Source: Geobacillus genomosp. 3
GTDB taxonomy: Bacteria; Bacillota; Bacilli; Bacillales; Anoxybacillaceae
Direction: 5' to 3'
Assembly (NCBI RefSeq): GCF_000445995.2
Contig: NC_022080.4
Coordinates: 3,250,001-3,314,000, forward strand
Length of the DNA: 64,000 nt
A program made the position numbers and the translations under genes. This document shows, piece by piece, positions 42,731 to 51,843 of this stretch; the stretch's first letter is position 1, and each line of letters starts with the position of its first letter. The notes under the pieces are model-generated. The model was not told the origin of the DNA and ran no database searches. It saw only the letters and a program-made list of their open reading frames with translations.

Positions 42731-43177
42731 TCATTGTCTCTCTTGCAATTTTTCCGCCAAGCGGTCAATGAGCGCCGTCAACTCATCGCGCGCCGCCCGG
42801 TACGCCTCGACCGGGCCGCCGAACGGATCGGCGATGTCACCGTCTGTTCCTGAAGCGAACTGTTTTAACGTAAACGTTTTGTCTTTCGCCTCCGGAAAAC
42901 GGCCAATGATCATCTCTTTATGGCCGGACGTCATCGCCAACACATGCGTCGCCCAATCAATATGCTCTTTTTTTAACGGCGAGGAACGGTGGGATGCGTC
43001 AATCCCCTTTTCTTTCAGCACCGTTTTCGCATGGGCGGACGCCTCGCTTCCTTCCGCAGCAAACACCCCAGCCGATTTCACCTCGACACCGGGCAGCTGC
43101 TTGCTCTCAAGCAATGCCGCTGCCATCGGGCTGCGGCACGTATTGCCTGTGCAGACGAACAAAATGCGGTACGACAT
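42731..43177 (-). CDS. ywlE: Protein-arginine phosphatase YwlE (LMW-PTP family)
   Basis: 148 residues from the ATG at 43177, behind GAGGTGG. The P-loop is CTGNTCRS (Cys9 to Ser16) and the general-acid loop near the C-terminus has DPFGG. The Thr in the loop (Thr13), where true tyrosine phosphatases have Ile/Leu-like residues, is the known determinant for phosphoarginine in B. subtilis YwlE. It counteracts the McsB arginine kinase, which tags proteins for ClpCP. Located between the chemotaxis receptor and mntP. Confidence 0.93.
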   Translation of the reverse strand: MSYRILFVCTGNTCRSPMAAALLESKQLPGVEVKSAGVFAAEGSEASAHAKTVLKEKGIDASHRSSPLKKEHIDWATHVLAMTSGHKEMIIGRFPEAKDKTFTLKQFASGTDGDIADPFGGPVEAYRAARDELTALIDRLAEKLQERQ

Positions 43178-43300
43178 GACAACCACCTCTTCACAACAAT
43201 GGCCTACCACCAATATACCATAGGAAAAAGAGCAAAAAAAAGCAGGCAGTCCGCTTTTTCCCACGTAAATGAAAAAGCCGGCATCGCCTGCCCCGATTTT

Positions 43301-43852
43301 TCACGAAAAGAGCAGCTTCAGCCCGAACGCGAGCAAAATGCTGCCGCCGAGCGCTTCGCTGTATGAACCGAGCCATTGCTGAAAATGGCGGCCCACCAAC
43401 AGCCCGATCCAAGTCAATACCGTGCTGAATAGGCCGAACAGAAGGATCGTCACCATCGTCCGCGCCCCGAAAATGCCAAGACTTAGCCCGACCGAAAAGC
43501 TGTCGAGGCTAACGCTGAACGCAAAAAAAAGCAGCCCCGCCCCGCGCGGAAACAACGGTGACCCGTCTCCCCGCTGAAACGATGTAACGATCATTTGCCC
43601 GCCCAGCCATAATAGCAACAGCCCGCCCGCATAAGTAGCGATGCTGCCGAACTCGCGCGACAAAAAGCGGCCGACTGCCATGCCGACAAGCGGCATAAAA
43701 ATATGAAACAAGCCGATCGTGAGCCCAATATAAAAAATTTGCCGAAGCCGAAGACGCAACAGCCCCATTCCTAGAGCGACCGAAAATGCGTCCATCCCTA
43801 GCGCCAGCGCCATTAGCGACAGCGCGATCATTTCGCCGATTAACGCGCCCAT
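43301..43852 (-). CDS. mntP: Manganese efflux pump MntP
   Basis: 183 residues from the ATG at 43852, behind GGGAGGG. Six transmembrane helices in two repeats; each repeat has its metal-site motif: [14 protein letters not shown] and [14 protein letters not shown]. MntP exports Mn2+ to prevent toxicity. It is the B. subtilis ywlD position between ywlC and ywlE. In other bacteria mntP is preceded by a manganese riboswitch; the 247-base upstream gap shows no yybP-like structure I could recognise. Confidence 0.93.
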   Translation of the reverse strand: MGALIGEMIALSLMALALGMDAFSVALGMGLLRLRLRQIFYIGLTIGLFHIFMPLVGMAVGRFLSREFGSIATYAGGLLLLWLGGQMIVTSFQRGDGSPLFPRGAGLLFFAFSVSLDSFSVGLSLGIFGARTMVTILLFGLFSTVLTWIGLLVGRHFQQWLGSYSEALGGSILLAFGLKLLFS

Positions 43853-44099
43853 TCCCCTTCCCTCCCGGACTGGCCTTACTGCTAACATATGCACGTCCAG
43901 AATCGTTTAGAAGCAAACTGGTCATACAGGGGGAAAGACGGCTTCATGTGCAGAACGGCGAAAAGAAAAAGGGTGCCGCAACACAATGAGACCCCCTTTT
44001 TCACCGCTCTATATACACATCAAATGGATTCGTTTCACTAGCAGATGACCTTTTGCGTCAGCTTCTTTGCGCTTTAGCCAACGGGCGCTTTCGTTTCCG

Positions 44100-45143
44100 C
44101 TATTCGCGAATGACGCGCCCGCCGGCTGCTTTCTTCAACCGGTTCATGATCGCAACGCCGATCCCTTCTTCTGGAAACGCCTCGCTGTAAATGAGGTCGA
44201 CGCCCGTCTCATCAAATCGGCGCAGCGTATCGTACAGGCGATGGGCGACCGTTTCGAGCTCGCGGCGCGTCCCGCACGCCAACACGACATCAGCGGCATA
44301 ACGGCTTTTGTTTTCTTCAGTCGTCAGCACACCGACGGTTTTTCCCCCCGCCCGGCTTTCATCGACAAGCTGCTGCAACAACGACGGCGGGCCGGAGACG
44401 ATCGAAAGCGGCGCTTTTGGCGCGTAATGCGTATATTTCATCCCCGGCGCTTTCGGCGCTGTCTGTTCATCTCCCATGCCGACGGCCTCCTCAACGCGGC
44501 CGACCGCTTCGCTCAGCGCCTCCTTCGTCACCCCGCCCGGGCGCAAAATCGTCGGCACCTCCCCGCTGCAATCGAGCACAGTCGATTCGACGCCGATGCC
44601 GGTCGGCCCGCCATCAATCACCCCGGCGATGCGCCCGTTTAAATCGGCGAGCACGTGGGCGGCCGTCGTCGGGCTCGGTTTTCCTGACCGGTTGGCGCTC
44701 GGAGCGGCAAGCGCCAAGCCGCTCGCCTCGATCAAGGCGAGCGCCAGCGGGTGATCCGGCATGCGCACCGCCACGGTCGGAAGGTTAGCCGTCACCCGTT
44801 CGGACACTGTCCCGGCCCGTTTCGGCAACACTAAGGTGAGCGGCCCCGGCCAAAACCGCTCCATTAGCGTTTTCGCGACCGGCGGGATCGCTGCGGCGAT
44901 CGCTTCCACTTGCGCTACGTTCGCGACGTGAACGATGAGCGGATTGTCGCTCGGCCGCCCTTTGGCGGCAAAAATTTTGCCCACCGCTGCCGTATTGGCC
45001 GCATCCGCCCCTAAGCCGTACACCGTTTCCGTCGGGAACGCCACCACTTCCCCGGCCCGCAGCCATTCGGCCGCCTCTTGTATTTGTGGATAAATTTGCT
45101 GTTTATCAACAATATTATCCACAGTCCAAACACGCGTTTTCAA
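44100..45143 (-). CDS. ywlC: Threonylcarbamoyl-AMP synthase (Sua5/YwlC)
   Basis: 347 residues from a TTG at 45143 behind GAAGGTG, giving the family N-terminus M-KTRVWTVD; a GTG three codons upstream is the alternative. The YrdC/TsaC domain (about 15-205) contains FPTETVYGLGADA, KGRPSDNPLIVH and SANRSGKPSPT; a C-terminal Sua5 domain follows (TEENKSRYAADVVL). It makes threonylcarbamoyl-AMP from Thr, bicarbonate and ATP for the t6A37 tRNA modification. Its 5' end contains part of a DnaA-box cluster. Confidence 0.95.
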   Translation of the reverse strand: MKTRVWTVDNIVDKQQIYPQIQEAAEWLRAGEVVAFPTETVYGLGADAANTAAVGKIFAAKGRPSDNPLIVHVANVAQVEAIAAAIPPVAKTLMERFWPGPLTLVLPKRAGTVSERVTANLPTVAVRMPDHPLALALIEASGLALAAPSANRSGKPSPTTAAHVLADLNGRIAGVIDGGPTGIGVESTVLDCSGEVPTILRPGGVTKEALSEAVGRVEEAVGMGDEQTAPKAPGMKYTHYAPKAPLSIVSGPPSLLQQLVDESRAGGKTVGVLTTEENKSRYAADVVLACGTRRELETVAHRLYDTLRRFDETGVDLIYSEAFPEEGIGVAIMNRLKKAAGGRVIRE

Positions 45144-45286
45144 TCGTTTCACCTTCTCTATCGCCTTGATTCGCCTTGAAGATAGCGGCTTTGTCCGGAA
45201 GCGCTGAACCGGTTTTCGCCGCCCGTCCATAGTTATGCACAAGTTGTGAATAAATCTGTTATTTTTGTGGATAACTTTGTGGATAG
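45085..45286. promoter_or_regulatory. DnaA-box cluster spanning the ywlC start and the ywlC-spoIIR gap
   Basis: Seven sites of the DnaA-box form TTATNCACA lie within about 200 bases: 45085-45093 (minus), 45103-45111 (plus, one mismatch), 45115-45123 (plus), 45233-45241 (plus), 45245-45253 (minus), 45266-45274 (minus) and 45278-45286 (minus, one mismatch). Five are perfect. In B. subtilis a DnaA-box cluster is also found by ywlC, where it titrates DnaA and restrains replication initiation; I recall this from the literature. The second half is AT-rich and overlaps the 3' end of spoIIR upstream region. It is not an origin: dnaA, dnaN and an unwinding element are absent. Confidence 0.85.
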
Positions 45287-45290
45287 GATC

Positions 45291-46226
45291 TTATGGAATG
45301 AGATGGGCCAGCCACTCTTTGAAGAAAAATTTCACTTCGATCCGCTGTTCCGGCTCAGCGATGACGACAGGAGAAGCGTTTCCGCCGTCTATTCCTCCCC
45401 CTTCACTCGCATCCTCGCCCGTGTTCTTCGCAGCGGTGCTCGCGTCGTCTGCCTCATTGTCCACACCGCCCACACGAATCCCCACGTCATCCACATCTTT
45501 GCTCACACTATCTGTCTCAGCACTTATCGTGTCCTCGGCCGCTGCGCGGCGCCCCGTCTTCTCCATGGCCGCCGCGGTGCTCCCGCCTTCTTGTTCATCC
45601 GGCTGCACCGCCTCCTTGTCACTCTGCTTTCTCTTAACGGGCTGATCGGCCTCGGCCGGTGCCGGCTTACTTGTCTCGTTTGCCGGCCTTTCTTCCGCTC
45701 TCATCATCACAGCGTCACCGTTGGAAAAGTCGAGAAAACAAAGCGGCGGGAACAAGACACACCACCAGTTTGACCCTTTCCCTTCCCCGAGCGTAATGAG
45801 GACCGCATCGTACGTGCCGGCCGGATAGACGTAGTCGCCATACACTTTCGTCGGAAAGCGAACCGGGCCAAACTCTACTTTGTACGACTGGCTGCTTTGC
45901 TCATCACGGAGCACGCGAGCGACTGTCTGTTCAATGTCCGGCAGGCGGGAGCGGATGACGCGCTTCGCTTCGTCGAACGACGTCAGTTCAGCGACCCAGC
46001 TGTTGATTTGCGCGTTCACCGCATCGCGCACGTTTCGTTTCAATTCTTGGTCAGCAGCCGCATCGCTGTTGGCTAAAATGCGCAAGCGAACCGCCTCGTC
46101 GGGAACCGCGACCGCGGCGTTGGCCCCAGCATCGGTCTGCTGGCCGTACAGCTGAACGAGGACGCCTGTTGTTAATAGAATGATATATAAACATACAGCG
46201 ATGGAATTTCCCTTCATTCTCATCAT
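45291..46226 (-). CDS. spoIIR: Stage II sporulation protein R with enlarged C-terminal linker
   Basis: 311 residues from the ATG at 46226 (AAAGGACGG upstream); the B. subtilis protein has 224. A signal peptide or anchor (about 8-28) is followed by the conserved domain with VRLRILANSDAAADQELKR, VYPAGTYDAVLITLGEGKG and NWWCVLFPPLCFLDFSNGDA. SpoIIR is secreted from the forespore and triggers SpoIIGA to process pro-sigma E in the mother cell. Between this domain and the conserved end (EVKFFFKEWLAHLIP) lies an acidic, Asp/Glu/Ala-rich stretch of about 110 residues that is longer than in B. subtilis. It follows prmC by 59 bases. Confidence 0.93.
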   Translation of the reverse strand: MMRMKGNSIAVCLYIILLTTGVLVQLYGQQTDAGANAAVAVPDEAVRLRILANSDAAADQELKRNVRDAVNAQINSWVAELTSFDEAKRVIRSRLPDIEQTVARVLRDEQSSQSYKVEFGPVRFPTKVYGDYVYPAGTYDAVLITLGEGKGSNWWCVLFPPLCFLDFSNGDAVMMRAEERPANETSKPAPAEADQPVKRKQSDKEAVQPDEQEGGSTAAAMEKTGRRAAAEDTISAETDSVSKDVDDVGIRVGGVDNEADDASTAAKNTGEDASEGGGIDGGNASPVVIAEPEQRIEVKFFFKEWLAHLIP

Positions 46227-46285
46227 CGGCACCGTCCTTTCACCTCTCATTGTGGACGGCGCCGCCTCATTTTAAACCTATGAAT

Positions 46286-47152
46286 CTAATTTTTTCTTGT
46301 CATATAAACCATTCGGTCCTTGCCGTTCAAATCAAAGGCCACTTCGACCCGCGCCTCGGGAAACGCTGCCGCTAAAAGCGCAGCGACCGCTTCCCCTTGT
46401 CCGGCGCCGACTTCAAACGCGACAAGCGCCGGGACGCCGAGCACAAGCGGCAAATCGCGAGCGAAGCGGCGGTAAAAGTCAAGCCCGTCGCGGCCGCCAA
46501 AGAGCGCGGTGTGCGGCTCGTAGTCTTTCACGACCGGAGAGAGCAACGCAGCATCGGCCTCGGGAATGTACGGCGGATTCGAAACGACCACATCGACGGT
46601 TCGTCCTTGTTCGATGAGCGGCTGCAATAAGTCGCCGCGCAAAAACGAAACGCTTGCCCCAAGCCGGCGAGCGTTTTCCCGAGCGACTGTGAGCGCTGCT
46701 TCGGAAATATCGGTGGCAGTCACCGACAACGCTTTGTTCTCTAGCGCCAATGTCACAGCGATCGCTCCGCTGCCGGTGCCGACATCGACGACATCAATCC
46801 GCTCCCGGCCGGCAAATAGGCGCGGCACGCGCTCAAGGACGCCAAGCACCAACTCTTCCGTTTCCGGGCGCGGGATGAGCACATGACGGTTCACAAGGAA
46901 CGGCCGTCCGTAAAACGATTCATAGCCGATCAAATATTGGATCGGCACATGGTCGACCGCATGGCGGCGCACGTCGGCGGCAAACCGTTCATACACCGCT
47001 TCCTCAACCGGCTCACGCCAACGGGCGAACAGCCCGGCCCGGTCGGTGGCTAAATGATGGCACAACAGCCATTCCGCCGCCCGTTCTTCCTTTCCGTGGG
47101 CGCGTAAAAAAGAAGAAGCCCAGGCGAGGACTTCATGTACGTTACGACGCAT
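46286..47152 (-). CDS. prmC: Peptide chain release factor N5-glutamine methyltransferase
   Basis: 288 residues from the ATG at 47152, overlapping prfA by 11 bases. An N-terminal helical domain recognises the release factor; the SAM-binding motif is [16 protein letters not shown] and the catalytic NPPY is in [13 protein letters not shown]. It methylates the GGQ glutamine of the release factors, improving termination. The coupling with prfA is conserved in most bacteria. Confidence 0.96.
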   Translation of the reverse strand: MRRNVHEVLAWASSFLRAHGKEERAAEWLLCHHLATDRAGLFARWREPVEEAVYERFAADVRRHAVDHVPIQYLIGYESFYGRPFLVNRHVLIPRPETEELVLGVLERVPRLFAGRERIDVVDVGTGSGAIAVTLALENKALSVTATDISEAALTVARENARRLGASVSFLRGDLLQPLIEQGRTVDVVVSNPPYIPEADAALLSPVVKDYEPHTALFGGRDGLDFYRRFARDLPLVLGVPALVAFEVGAGQGEAVAALLAAAFPEARVEVAFDLNGKDRMVYMTRKN

Positions 47153-48218
47153 CGTTCGCTTGCTCCAATTTTTTTCCTTGGTCGTCCAAAATGAGCGCCT
47201 CAATAATTTCATCCAAGTTGCCATCGAGCACTTGATCAAGCTTTTGGATCGTCAGCCCGATGCGGTGGTCGGTGACGCGGTTTTGCGGAAAGTTGTACGT
47301 CCGGATGCGCTCGGAACGGTCGCCGGTGCCGACCGCCTGCTTGCGCGTTTGGTCATATTCAGCGCGCGCTTCTTGCTGGTATTTGTCGTAAATGCGGGCG
47401 CGCAACACTTTCATGGCTTTCTCTTTGTTTTTGATTTGCGATTTTTCGTCCTGGCAAGTGACAACAATGCCGGTCGGAATGTGGGTGAGGCGCACAGCCG
47501 ACATCGTCGTATTAACGCTTTGCCCGCCCGGACCGCTCGAAGCAAACGTGTCGACGCGAATGTCTTTTTCGTGAATCTCGACTTCGACTTCTTCCATTTC
47601 CGGCAAACAGGCGACCGTGGCCGTCGATGTATGGATGCGTCCGCCTGACTCTGTCTCCGGCACGCGCTGGACGCGATGGGCGCCGTTTTCAAACTTGAGC
47701 TTCGAGTACGCCCCTTTTCCGTTGATCATAAAAATAATTTCCTTATAGCCGCCGAGACCGGTCGGACTCGCTTCGATCACTTCCGTTTTCCATCCTTGCT
47801 CCTCGGCATAGCGCGTATACATCCGGTACAAGTCGCCGGCGAACAGCGCCGCCTCCTCACCGCCGGCAGCGGCGCGAATTTCCATAATGACGTTTTTCTC
47901 ATCGTTCGGGTCTTTCGGCAGGAGCAACACTTTCAGCTTCTCAACGAGCGCGTCTTCCCGTTCTTCGAGTTCAGCAATTTCCTCTTTCACCATCTCGCGC
48001 AGCTCCGGTTCAAGCTTTTCCTCGAGCATTGCCTTCGCATCCGCGAGCTGGTTGCGAACCGACTTGTATTCACGGTACGTTTGCACCGTTTCCGCCAAAT
48101 CGGCCTGCTCTTTCGAATAATCGCGCAACTTTTTCGGATCGTTGATGACTTCGGGATCCATTAAAAGTTCATTTAACTTTTCATACCGTTGTTCGACAGC
48201 CTCTAACCGGTCAAACAC
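47142..48218 (-). CDS. prfA: Peptide chain release factor 1
   Basis: 358 residues from a GTG at 48218 following AGAGGTGA; a GTG three codons upstream is the alternative. The catalytic GGQ loop is in [20 protein letters not shown] and the stop-codon-recognition region (PAT/PxT type) is in mid-protein. It terminates translation at UAA and UAG. Cotranscribed with prmC; upstream lies the lipoprotein gene with its own terminator. Confidence 0.96.
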   Translation of the reverse strand: MFDRLEAVEQRYEKLNELLMDPEVINDPKKLRDYSKEQADLAETVQTYREYKSVRNQLADAKAMLEEKLEPELREMVKEEIAELEEREDALVEKLKVLLLPKDPNDEKNVIMEIRAAAGGEEAALFAGDLYRMYTRYAEEQGWKTEVIEASPTGLGGYKEIIFMINGKGAYSKLKFENGAHRVQRVPETESGGRIHTSTATVACLPEMEEVEVEIHEKDIRVDTFASSGPGGQSVNTTMSAVRLTHIPTGIVVTCQDEKSQIKNKEKAMKVLRARIYDKYQQEARAEYDQTRKQAVGTGDRSERIRTYNFPQNRVTDHRIGLTIQKLDQVLDGNLDEIIEALILDDQGKKLEQANDAS

Positions 48219-48280
48219 ATTATTCACCTCTGTTTTTCAGCACAGTCTAATTTTAAATTATAGCATGAACCAAAGCCAAA

Positions 48281-48307
48281 CAAAAACCCCCGCTTTTCAT
48301 AAGCGGG
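48281..48307 (-). terminator. Rho-independent terminator of the YhcN-like lipoprotein gene
   Basis: CCCGCTT (48289-48295) pairs with AAGCGGG (48301-48307) around TTCAT; on the minus strand GGTTTTTG follows. It lies six bases behind the stop. Confidence 0.85.
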
Positions 48308-48312
48308 AGCTT

Positions 48313-48753
48313 TCAGTTCAAGCGCACGATAATTTCATACGTCGGAATCGCTTTGGTCAACAGTTTGTCAATGCGGCTCGCTTCATGTTGCCGCTCTTCG
48401 GCAGACAGCTCATCCGGCACATCGACCGTCACATACATATTGCCGCCGTGAAACCAGATGGAGCCGGCGCGATAATCGGTGTGCCGTTCAATGAGTTGCG
48501 CGGCTTTGCGCGTATCGGCGCGCTGATTTTCGCTTCCTTCGGTCAAACTAATGAAGTTCGGATTTTGCCGCGTTTTTTCCGGATCGTCAAAATTGTTGTA
48601 CAAGTCGCTGTCGGCATCGATTTTCGGCCGCCCGTCCGTCATCAGCCGCGTGCCGTTTTGATCTTCGCTTTGCTGGCGGTAGGACGGATGATCCGGGTCG
48701 GGCGAGCAGGCAGAAAGAAGCAAAACAACCCCTAACAGCCAGATGCGTTTCAT
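48313..48753 (-). CDS. YhcN/YlaJ-family sporulation lipoprotein
   Basis: 146 residues. The signal sequence ends in LLLSACS with the lipidated Cys at residue 16. The remainder contains the DxDxD-rich YNNFDDPEKTRQNPNF segment and a C-terminal alpha/beta domain (SIWFHGGNMYVTVDVPD ... IDKLLTKAIPTYEIIVRL) typical of YhcN/YlaJ proteins (Spore_YhcN_YlaJ family), which occur in forespore membranes. Likely expressed late in sporulation; no sigma G promoter could be assigned by eye. Monocistronic, with its own terminator. Confidence 0.82.
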   Translation of the reverse strand: MKRIWLLGVVLLLSACSPDPDHPSYRQQSEDQNGTRLMTDGRPKIDADSDLYNNFDDPEKTRQNPNFISLTEGSENQRADTRKAAQLIERHTDYRAGSIWFHGGNMYVTVDVPDELSAEERQHEASRIDKLLTKAIPTYEIIVRLN

Positions 48754-49169
48754 GATTTCGCCTCCCTGCTGTTAGGATGCCCGGGACAAGTCATAATATT
48801 TATCCTCTCCGGCTGGGAGAGATCCTTTTTTTCCAAACGGCGTGAACATCGGGAAAGCCAAGCCGTCATTCACGGACGACTTATCGGGCCAGATAGCGAT
48901 GGAACAATCAGGCACACATCGGTATTTATGATCGTTATGGGGCGGCACAGTCATTGAACAAACGGCTGGCGGCCTTTTGCCTATCGCCATCTTTTCCCGT
49001 GACTTACGAGCACGGTTGGCAAGCGCCGGAAAACCCGGCACATGCCGCGGCCGGCTGTCATTTGCCAATGTTGCCGTTCCGTGGCTGCCTCATCCCTTCA
49101 ACCCGATTGCGAAGCGCGTGGCGCCGGGCTCATTCGCCAATGCTACCGTTTCGTGGCTACGTCCTGCTC
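48754..49169. other. Intergenic gap between tdk and the lipoprotein gene
   Basis: 416 bases with no supportable gene. It contains a plus-strand terminator-like hairpin CTCTCC/GGAGAG (48805-48821) followed by a T-run (48826-48832), and a diverged direct duplication of 28 bases (49059-49086 and 49131-49158, 72 bases apart). A frame spanning 48772-49068 is open but has no ribosome-binding site or family resemblance. Confidence 0.5.
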
Positions 49170-49793
49170 TCATTCGCCTTTGTGTTCAGCAAGCGGGCGG
49201 CCATGCCGCTTTTTCGGTTTGCCCGGCACTTCATGGTGATGGCGGCAACGCGGTTCGTACGCTTCGCTGGCGCCAACCAAAATGACCGGATCATCATACG
49301 AGGCAGGCACACCGTTAATGAGCCGCTGTGTCCGGCTGGCTGGGGAGCCGCATACCGTGCATACCGCCTGCAGTTTCGTCACCGATTCGGCGATCGCCAT
49401 AAGCGCTGGCACCGGTCCGAACGGTTCGCCGCGGAAATCTTGATCCAATCCGGCGGCGATGACGCGGTAGCCGCGGTCTGCGAGCGTTTGCACGACGTCG
49501 ATGATGTCATCGGAAAAAAACTGCACTTCATCGATGGCGACGACATCGGTGGCGGTGGAAATGTAGCGAAACATTTCCGCAGGCGTTGCGACCGGAATGG
49601 CGATCACCGAATTGCCGTTGTGAGATACGACGGCATCCTCGCTATAGCGGTTGTCGATTGTCGGTTTGAACACTTTCACTTCCTGCCTGGCAAACTGGGC
49701 GCGGCGGATGCGGCGGATCAGTTCTTCCGATTTGCCAGAAAACATGCTGCCGCAAATGACCTCCAGCCAACCGGACTGCGTCATCACATACAT
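49170..49793 (-). CDS. tdk: Thymidine kinase
   Basis: 207 residues, type II (TK1-like). The P-loop is [11 protein letters not shown], the Walker B-like segment [10 protein letters not shown] includes the catalytic Glu, and the zinc ribbon has [12 protein letters not shown] with the later CRHHHEVPG. It phosphorylates thymidine for salvage. The C-terminal tail of about 15 residues ([16 protein letters not shown]) is a little longer than in B. subtilis. AAAGGAGAGG precedes the ATG. A group IIC intron separates it from rpmE. Confidence 0.96.
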   Translation of the reverse strand: MYVMTQSGWLEVICGSMFSGKSEELIRRIRRAQFARQEVKVFKPTIDNRYSEDAVVSHNGNSVIAIPVATPAEMFRYISTATDVVAIDEVQFFSDDIIDVVQTLADRGYRVIAAGLDQDFRGEPFGPVPALMAIAESVTKLQAVCTVCGSPASRTQRLINGVPASYDDPVILVGASEAYEPRCRHHHEVPGKPKKRHGRPLAEHKGE

Positions 49794-49906
49794 CAGGGCC
49801 TCTCCTTTCGCTCCACACTGTCATCGAAACGACGGGCGCCCCGCCAAGCAAAGCCTAAAACGCCCGACGGCGCCTGGCGATAGGGGCGGCCCGTCCATCC
49901 GTTTTC

Positions 49907-51796
49907 ATCGAGTAGGAGAGGGTGACTAACCCTCGTCCTCTCACACCACCGTACGTACCGTTCGGTATACGGCGGTTCCATTAAGTCTGACGCAGAGATT
50001 CATATCGTTGATAAAGACTCTTCAGCCCTTGGCTCTCCCAATAGGAGTTGCCAAGGGCTTTATGCAAGATGGGACTAGCGGCCACTCTCCAATATTTCTT
50101 CCGAGTGTTTCCCCATTCATATGCTTTCCGCTTGGGCACTCCTAAACTTTGCAGTTTTCGGACTCTGGTTCTCGGAAGTTTCCACTCTTTCCATTGGCAC
50201 ATGCGCAGCCTTCGTCGAATCCATCCATCTAGTTCTTTGAACACACTTGGAGTCTCTGCTAACGAGAAGTATCCACACCATCCCAGAATGTACTGGTTGA
50301 GCTGTTCGATTCGCTCGGGCATGGGAATCGGTTTCGATCGACTCGTCATGGTGCGTATCCTTTGCTTCATGCGCCGAATACTTTCCTTTGCGATCCGGAT
50401 TTTTGGCTCCTTATTTGGGGTGAAGCTAAAACCGAGGAATTTTCTCCTCCACGGTCGATCCACTGCCGATTTGGTTTCATTGACTTTCAGCCGGAGTTTC
50501 TTTTCAATGAATGCCGTGATCGATTTCATCACCCGTTCCCCGGCCTTCTTCGTCCTTACGTAGATATTGCAGTCATCCGCATACCGTACAAATTTGTGCC
50601 CTCGTTTTTCCAATTCTTTGTCCAGCTCATCCAAGAGAATGTTGGACAAAAGTGGACTGAGCGGCCCTCCTTGTGGAGTCCCCTCTTGTGTTTCCATGAC
50701 CACCCCGTTGATCATGACCCCTGCCTGTAGATACTTCCGTATCAACTTTAGGAGGATTTTGTCTGGAATTCGTTTCGCTAATATCCCCATCAGTTTGTCA
50801 TGGTTGACTCGATCAAAGAACTTTTCCAAGTCGATATCTACCACCCATGTATATCCTTCCTGAATATACTGCTTCGCCTTTTTCACCGCGTCGTGTCCTC
50901 TTCGACCGGGACGAAACCCGTAGCTGTGTTCCGAAAAGGATGGGTCAAAGATCGGCGTGAGCACTTGGGCGATGGCCTGTTGGATGAACCGGTCTGTCAC
51001 GGTCGGGATTCCTAGTAACCTGACTCCTCCGTTCGGTTTCGGGATTTCGACCCGTCGGACCGGGCAAGGTTCGTAGGTCCCTTCTTCCAAAGCGCGCCGT
51101 ATCACGTCCCAATGTTCCACGAGGTGTCTTCGCAGGTCTTTGACGGACATTCCATCGGTTCCATGGGACCCTTTATTCTTTTCCACTTGTTTGAGTGCTC
51201 GCAGGAGATTCTCCCGTGACAGTACCTGTTTCATCCACATTCCGATTCTTCCTCTCTACGTGAACGATCCGTTCTATTTGTGCCATCTTCTTCTCCACCC
51301 TCTTGAGGTCCCCCATGGACTTCACCATTTCCTCCCTCAAGCAGGCCCTTTCGGGTTGTCTGCTTCATCAAAGAAGATGAACGCCTAGTGGCCGTTCTCC
51401 TTCATGGTTCGGTCCTTCCCCTTCTACCTTAAGCTAGACGGGTACTATGACCTCTGCTGACTTCTGTCCGTTCAGCGTTGGATCGCTCCAACGGTTGCCA
51501 AGCGCACTTGGCTTCCCGGACAGACCTCCCCGGGTAAGAGTGCAGTCTTTCCTTCCATCTATCTGCTTCATTTACTCGGTATCACCTTCGGCAGAAAGGG
51601 CTTCGTTTTGTCGTGCAAACTCACCCAATGATACCCAGCCTCTTATGAAGTTCGTGTTCCTCAGACCGGAAGTTTGCCGCCCGCTTCCTTCAGATTCTGC
51701 GTCGCCGCAGACACCCTTGCGTTAAGCTAACTGCTACTTCTGCCTTCGCAGTTCGGGACTTTCACCCTATAGACTGCACCCATGCCGGGCGCACAC
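49907..51796 (-). mobile_element. Complete group IIC intron inserted after the rpmE terminator
   Basis: About 1,890 bases on the minus strand. The 5' end GTGTGCGCCCGGCATGGGTG lies immediately behind the rpmE terminator and its T-run, the typical group IIC target. Downstream ribozyme domains occupy 51241-51796, then the reverse-transcriptase gene (49981-51240), then domain V: GAACCGCCGTATACC ... GGTACGTACGGTGG (about 49940-49983), and a domain VI-like hairpin GAGGACGAGGG/CCCTCTCC. The 3' end CTACTCGAT falls at 49907. It resembles Geobacillus stearothermophilus GsI-IIC. Boundaries are judged from conserved ends, so they may be off by a few bases. Base composition is lower in GC than the neighbours. 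Confidence 0.9.
49981..51240 (-). CDS. Group IIC intron reverse transcriptase/maturase
   Basis: 419 residues from the ATG at 51240 (GAGAGGAAG upstream); an ATG two codons later is also possible. Reverse-transcriptase blocks are intact: IPKPNGGVRLLGIPTVTDR, FDPSFSEHSYGFRPGR, VVDIDLEKFFDRVNHDKL, GTPQGGPLSPLLSN and the catalytic YADD at residues 220-223. The thumb/maturase X domain follows (RPWRRKFLGFSF ... ILGWCGYFSLAETPSVFKEL). No C-terminal endonuclease domain is present, as expected for the IIC class, which relies on single-stranded or hairpin DNA targets. It aids splicing and reverse-transcribes the intron RNA. No disruption is seen, so it may be active. Confidence 0.95.
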   Translation of the reverse strand: MWMKQVLSRENLLRALKQVEKNKGSHGTDGMSVKDLRRHLVEHWDVIRRALEEGTYEPCPVRRVEIPKPNGGVRLLGIPTVTDRFIQQAIAQVLTPIFDPSFSEHSYGFRPGRRGHDAVKKAKQYIQEGYTWVVDIDLEKFFDRVNHDKLMGILAKRIPDKILLKLIRKYLQAGVMINGVVMETQEGTPQGGPLSPLLSNILLDELDKELEKRGHKFVRYADDCNIYVRTKKAGERVMKSITAFIEKKLRLKVNETKSAVDRPWRRKFLGFSFTPNKEPKIRIAKESIRRMKQRIRTMTSRSKPIPMPERIEQLNQYILGWCGYFSLAETPSVFKELDGWIRRRLRMCQWKEWKLPRTRVRKLQSLGVPKRKAYEWGNTRKKYWRVAASPILHKALGNSYWESQGLKSLYQRYESLRQT

Positions 51797-51840
51797 GAAA
51801 AAGCAGGCAAGCGGTGCGCTTGCCTGCTTTCGTCCGTTCT
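51797..51840 (-). terminator. Rho-independent terminator of rpmE and group IIC intron target
   Basis: AAGCAGGCAAGCG and CGCTTGCCTGCTT form a near-perfect stem (about 51801-51832); on the minus strand it is followed by TTTTTC and then the first base of the intron. The intron interrupts the sequence just after the T-run. Confidence 0.9.
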
Positions 51841-51843
51841 TTT

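Noticed and set aside
43921..44020. Hairpin near 43965-44002 as a ywlC terminator
   Set aside because: The stem (AAGGGGGT with CACCCTT) has a mismatch and a long loop; too weak to list.
45085..45286. DnaA boxes read as a replication origin
   Set aside because: No dnaA or dnaN gene, no classical unwinding element and the flanking genes are those of the ywlC region far from oriC.
48772..49068. 98-codon minus-strand open frame between tdk and the lipoprotein gene
   Set aside because: No ribosome-binding site, no recognisable family and overlap with the hairpin and repeats; it is more likely non-coding.
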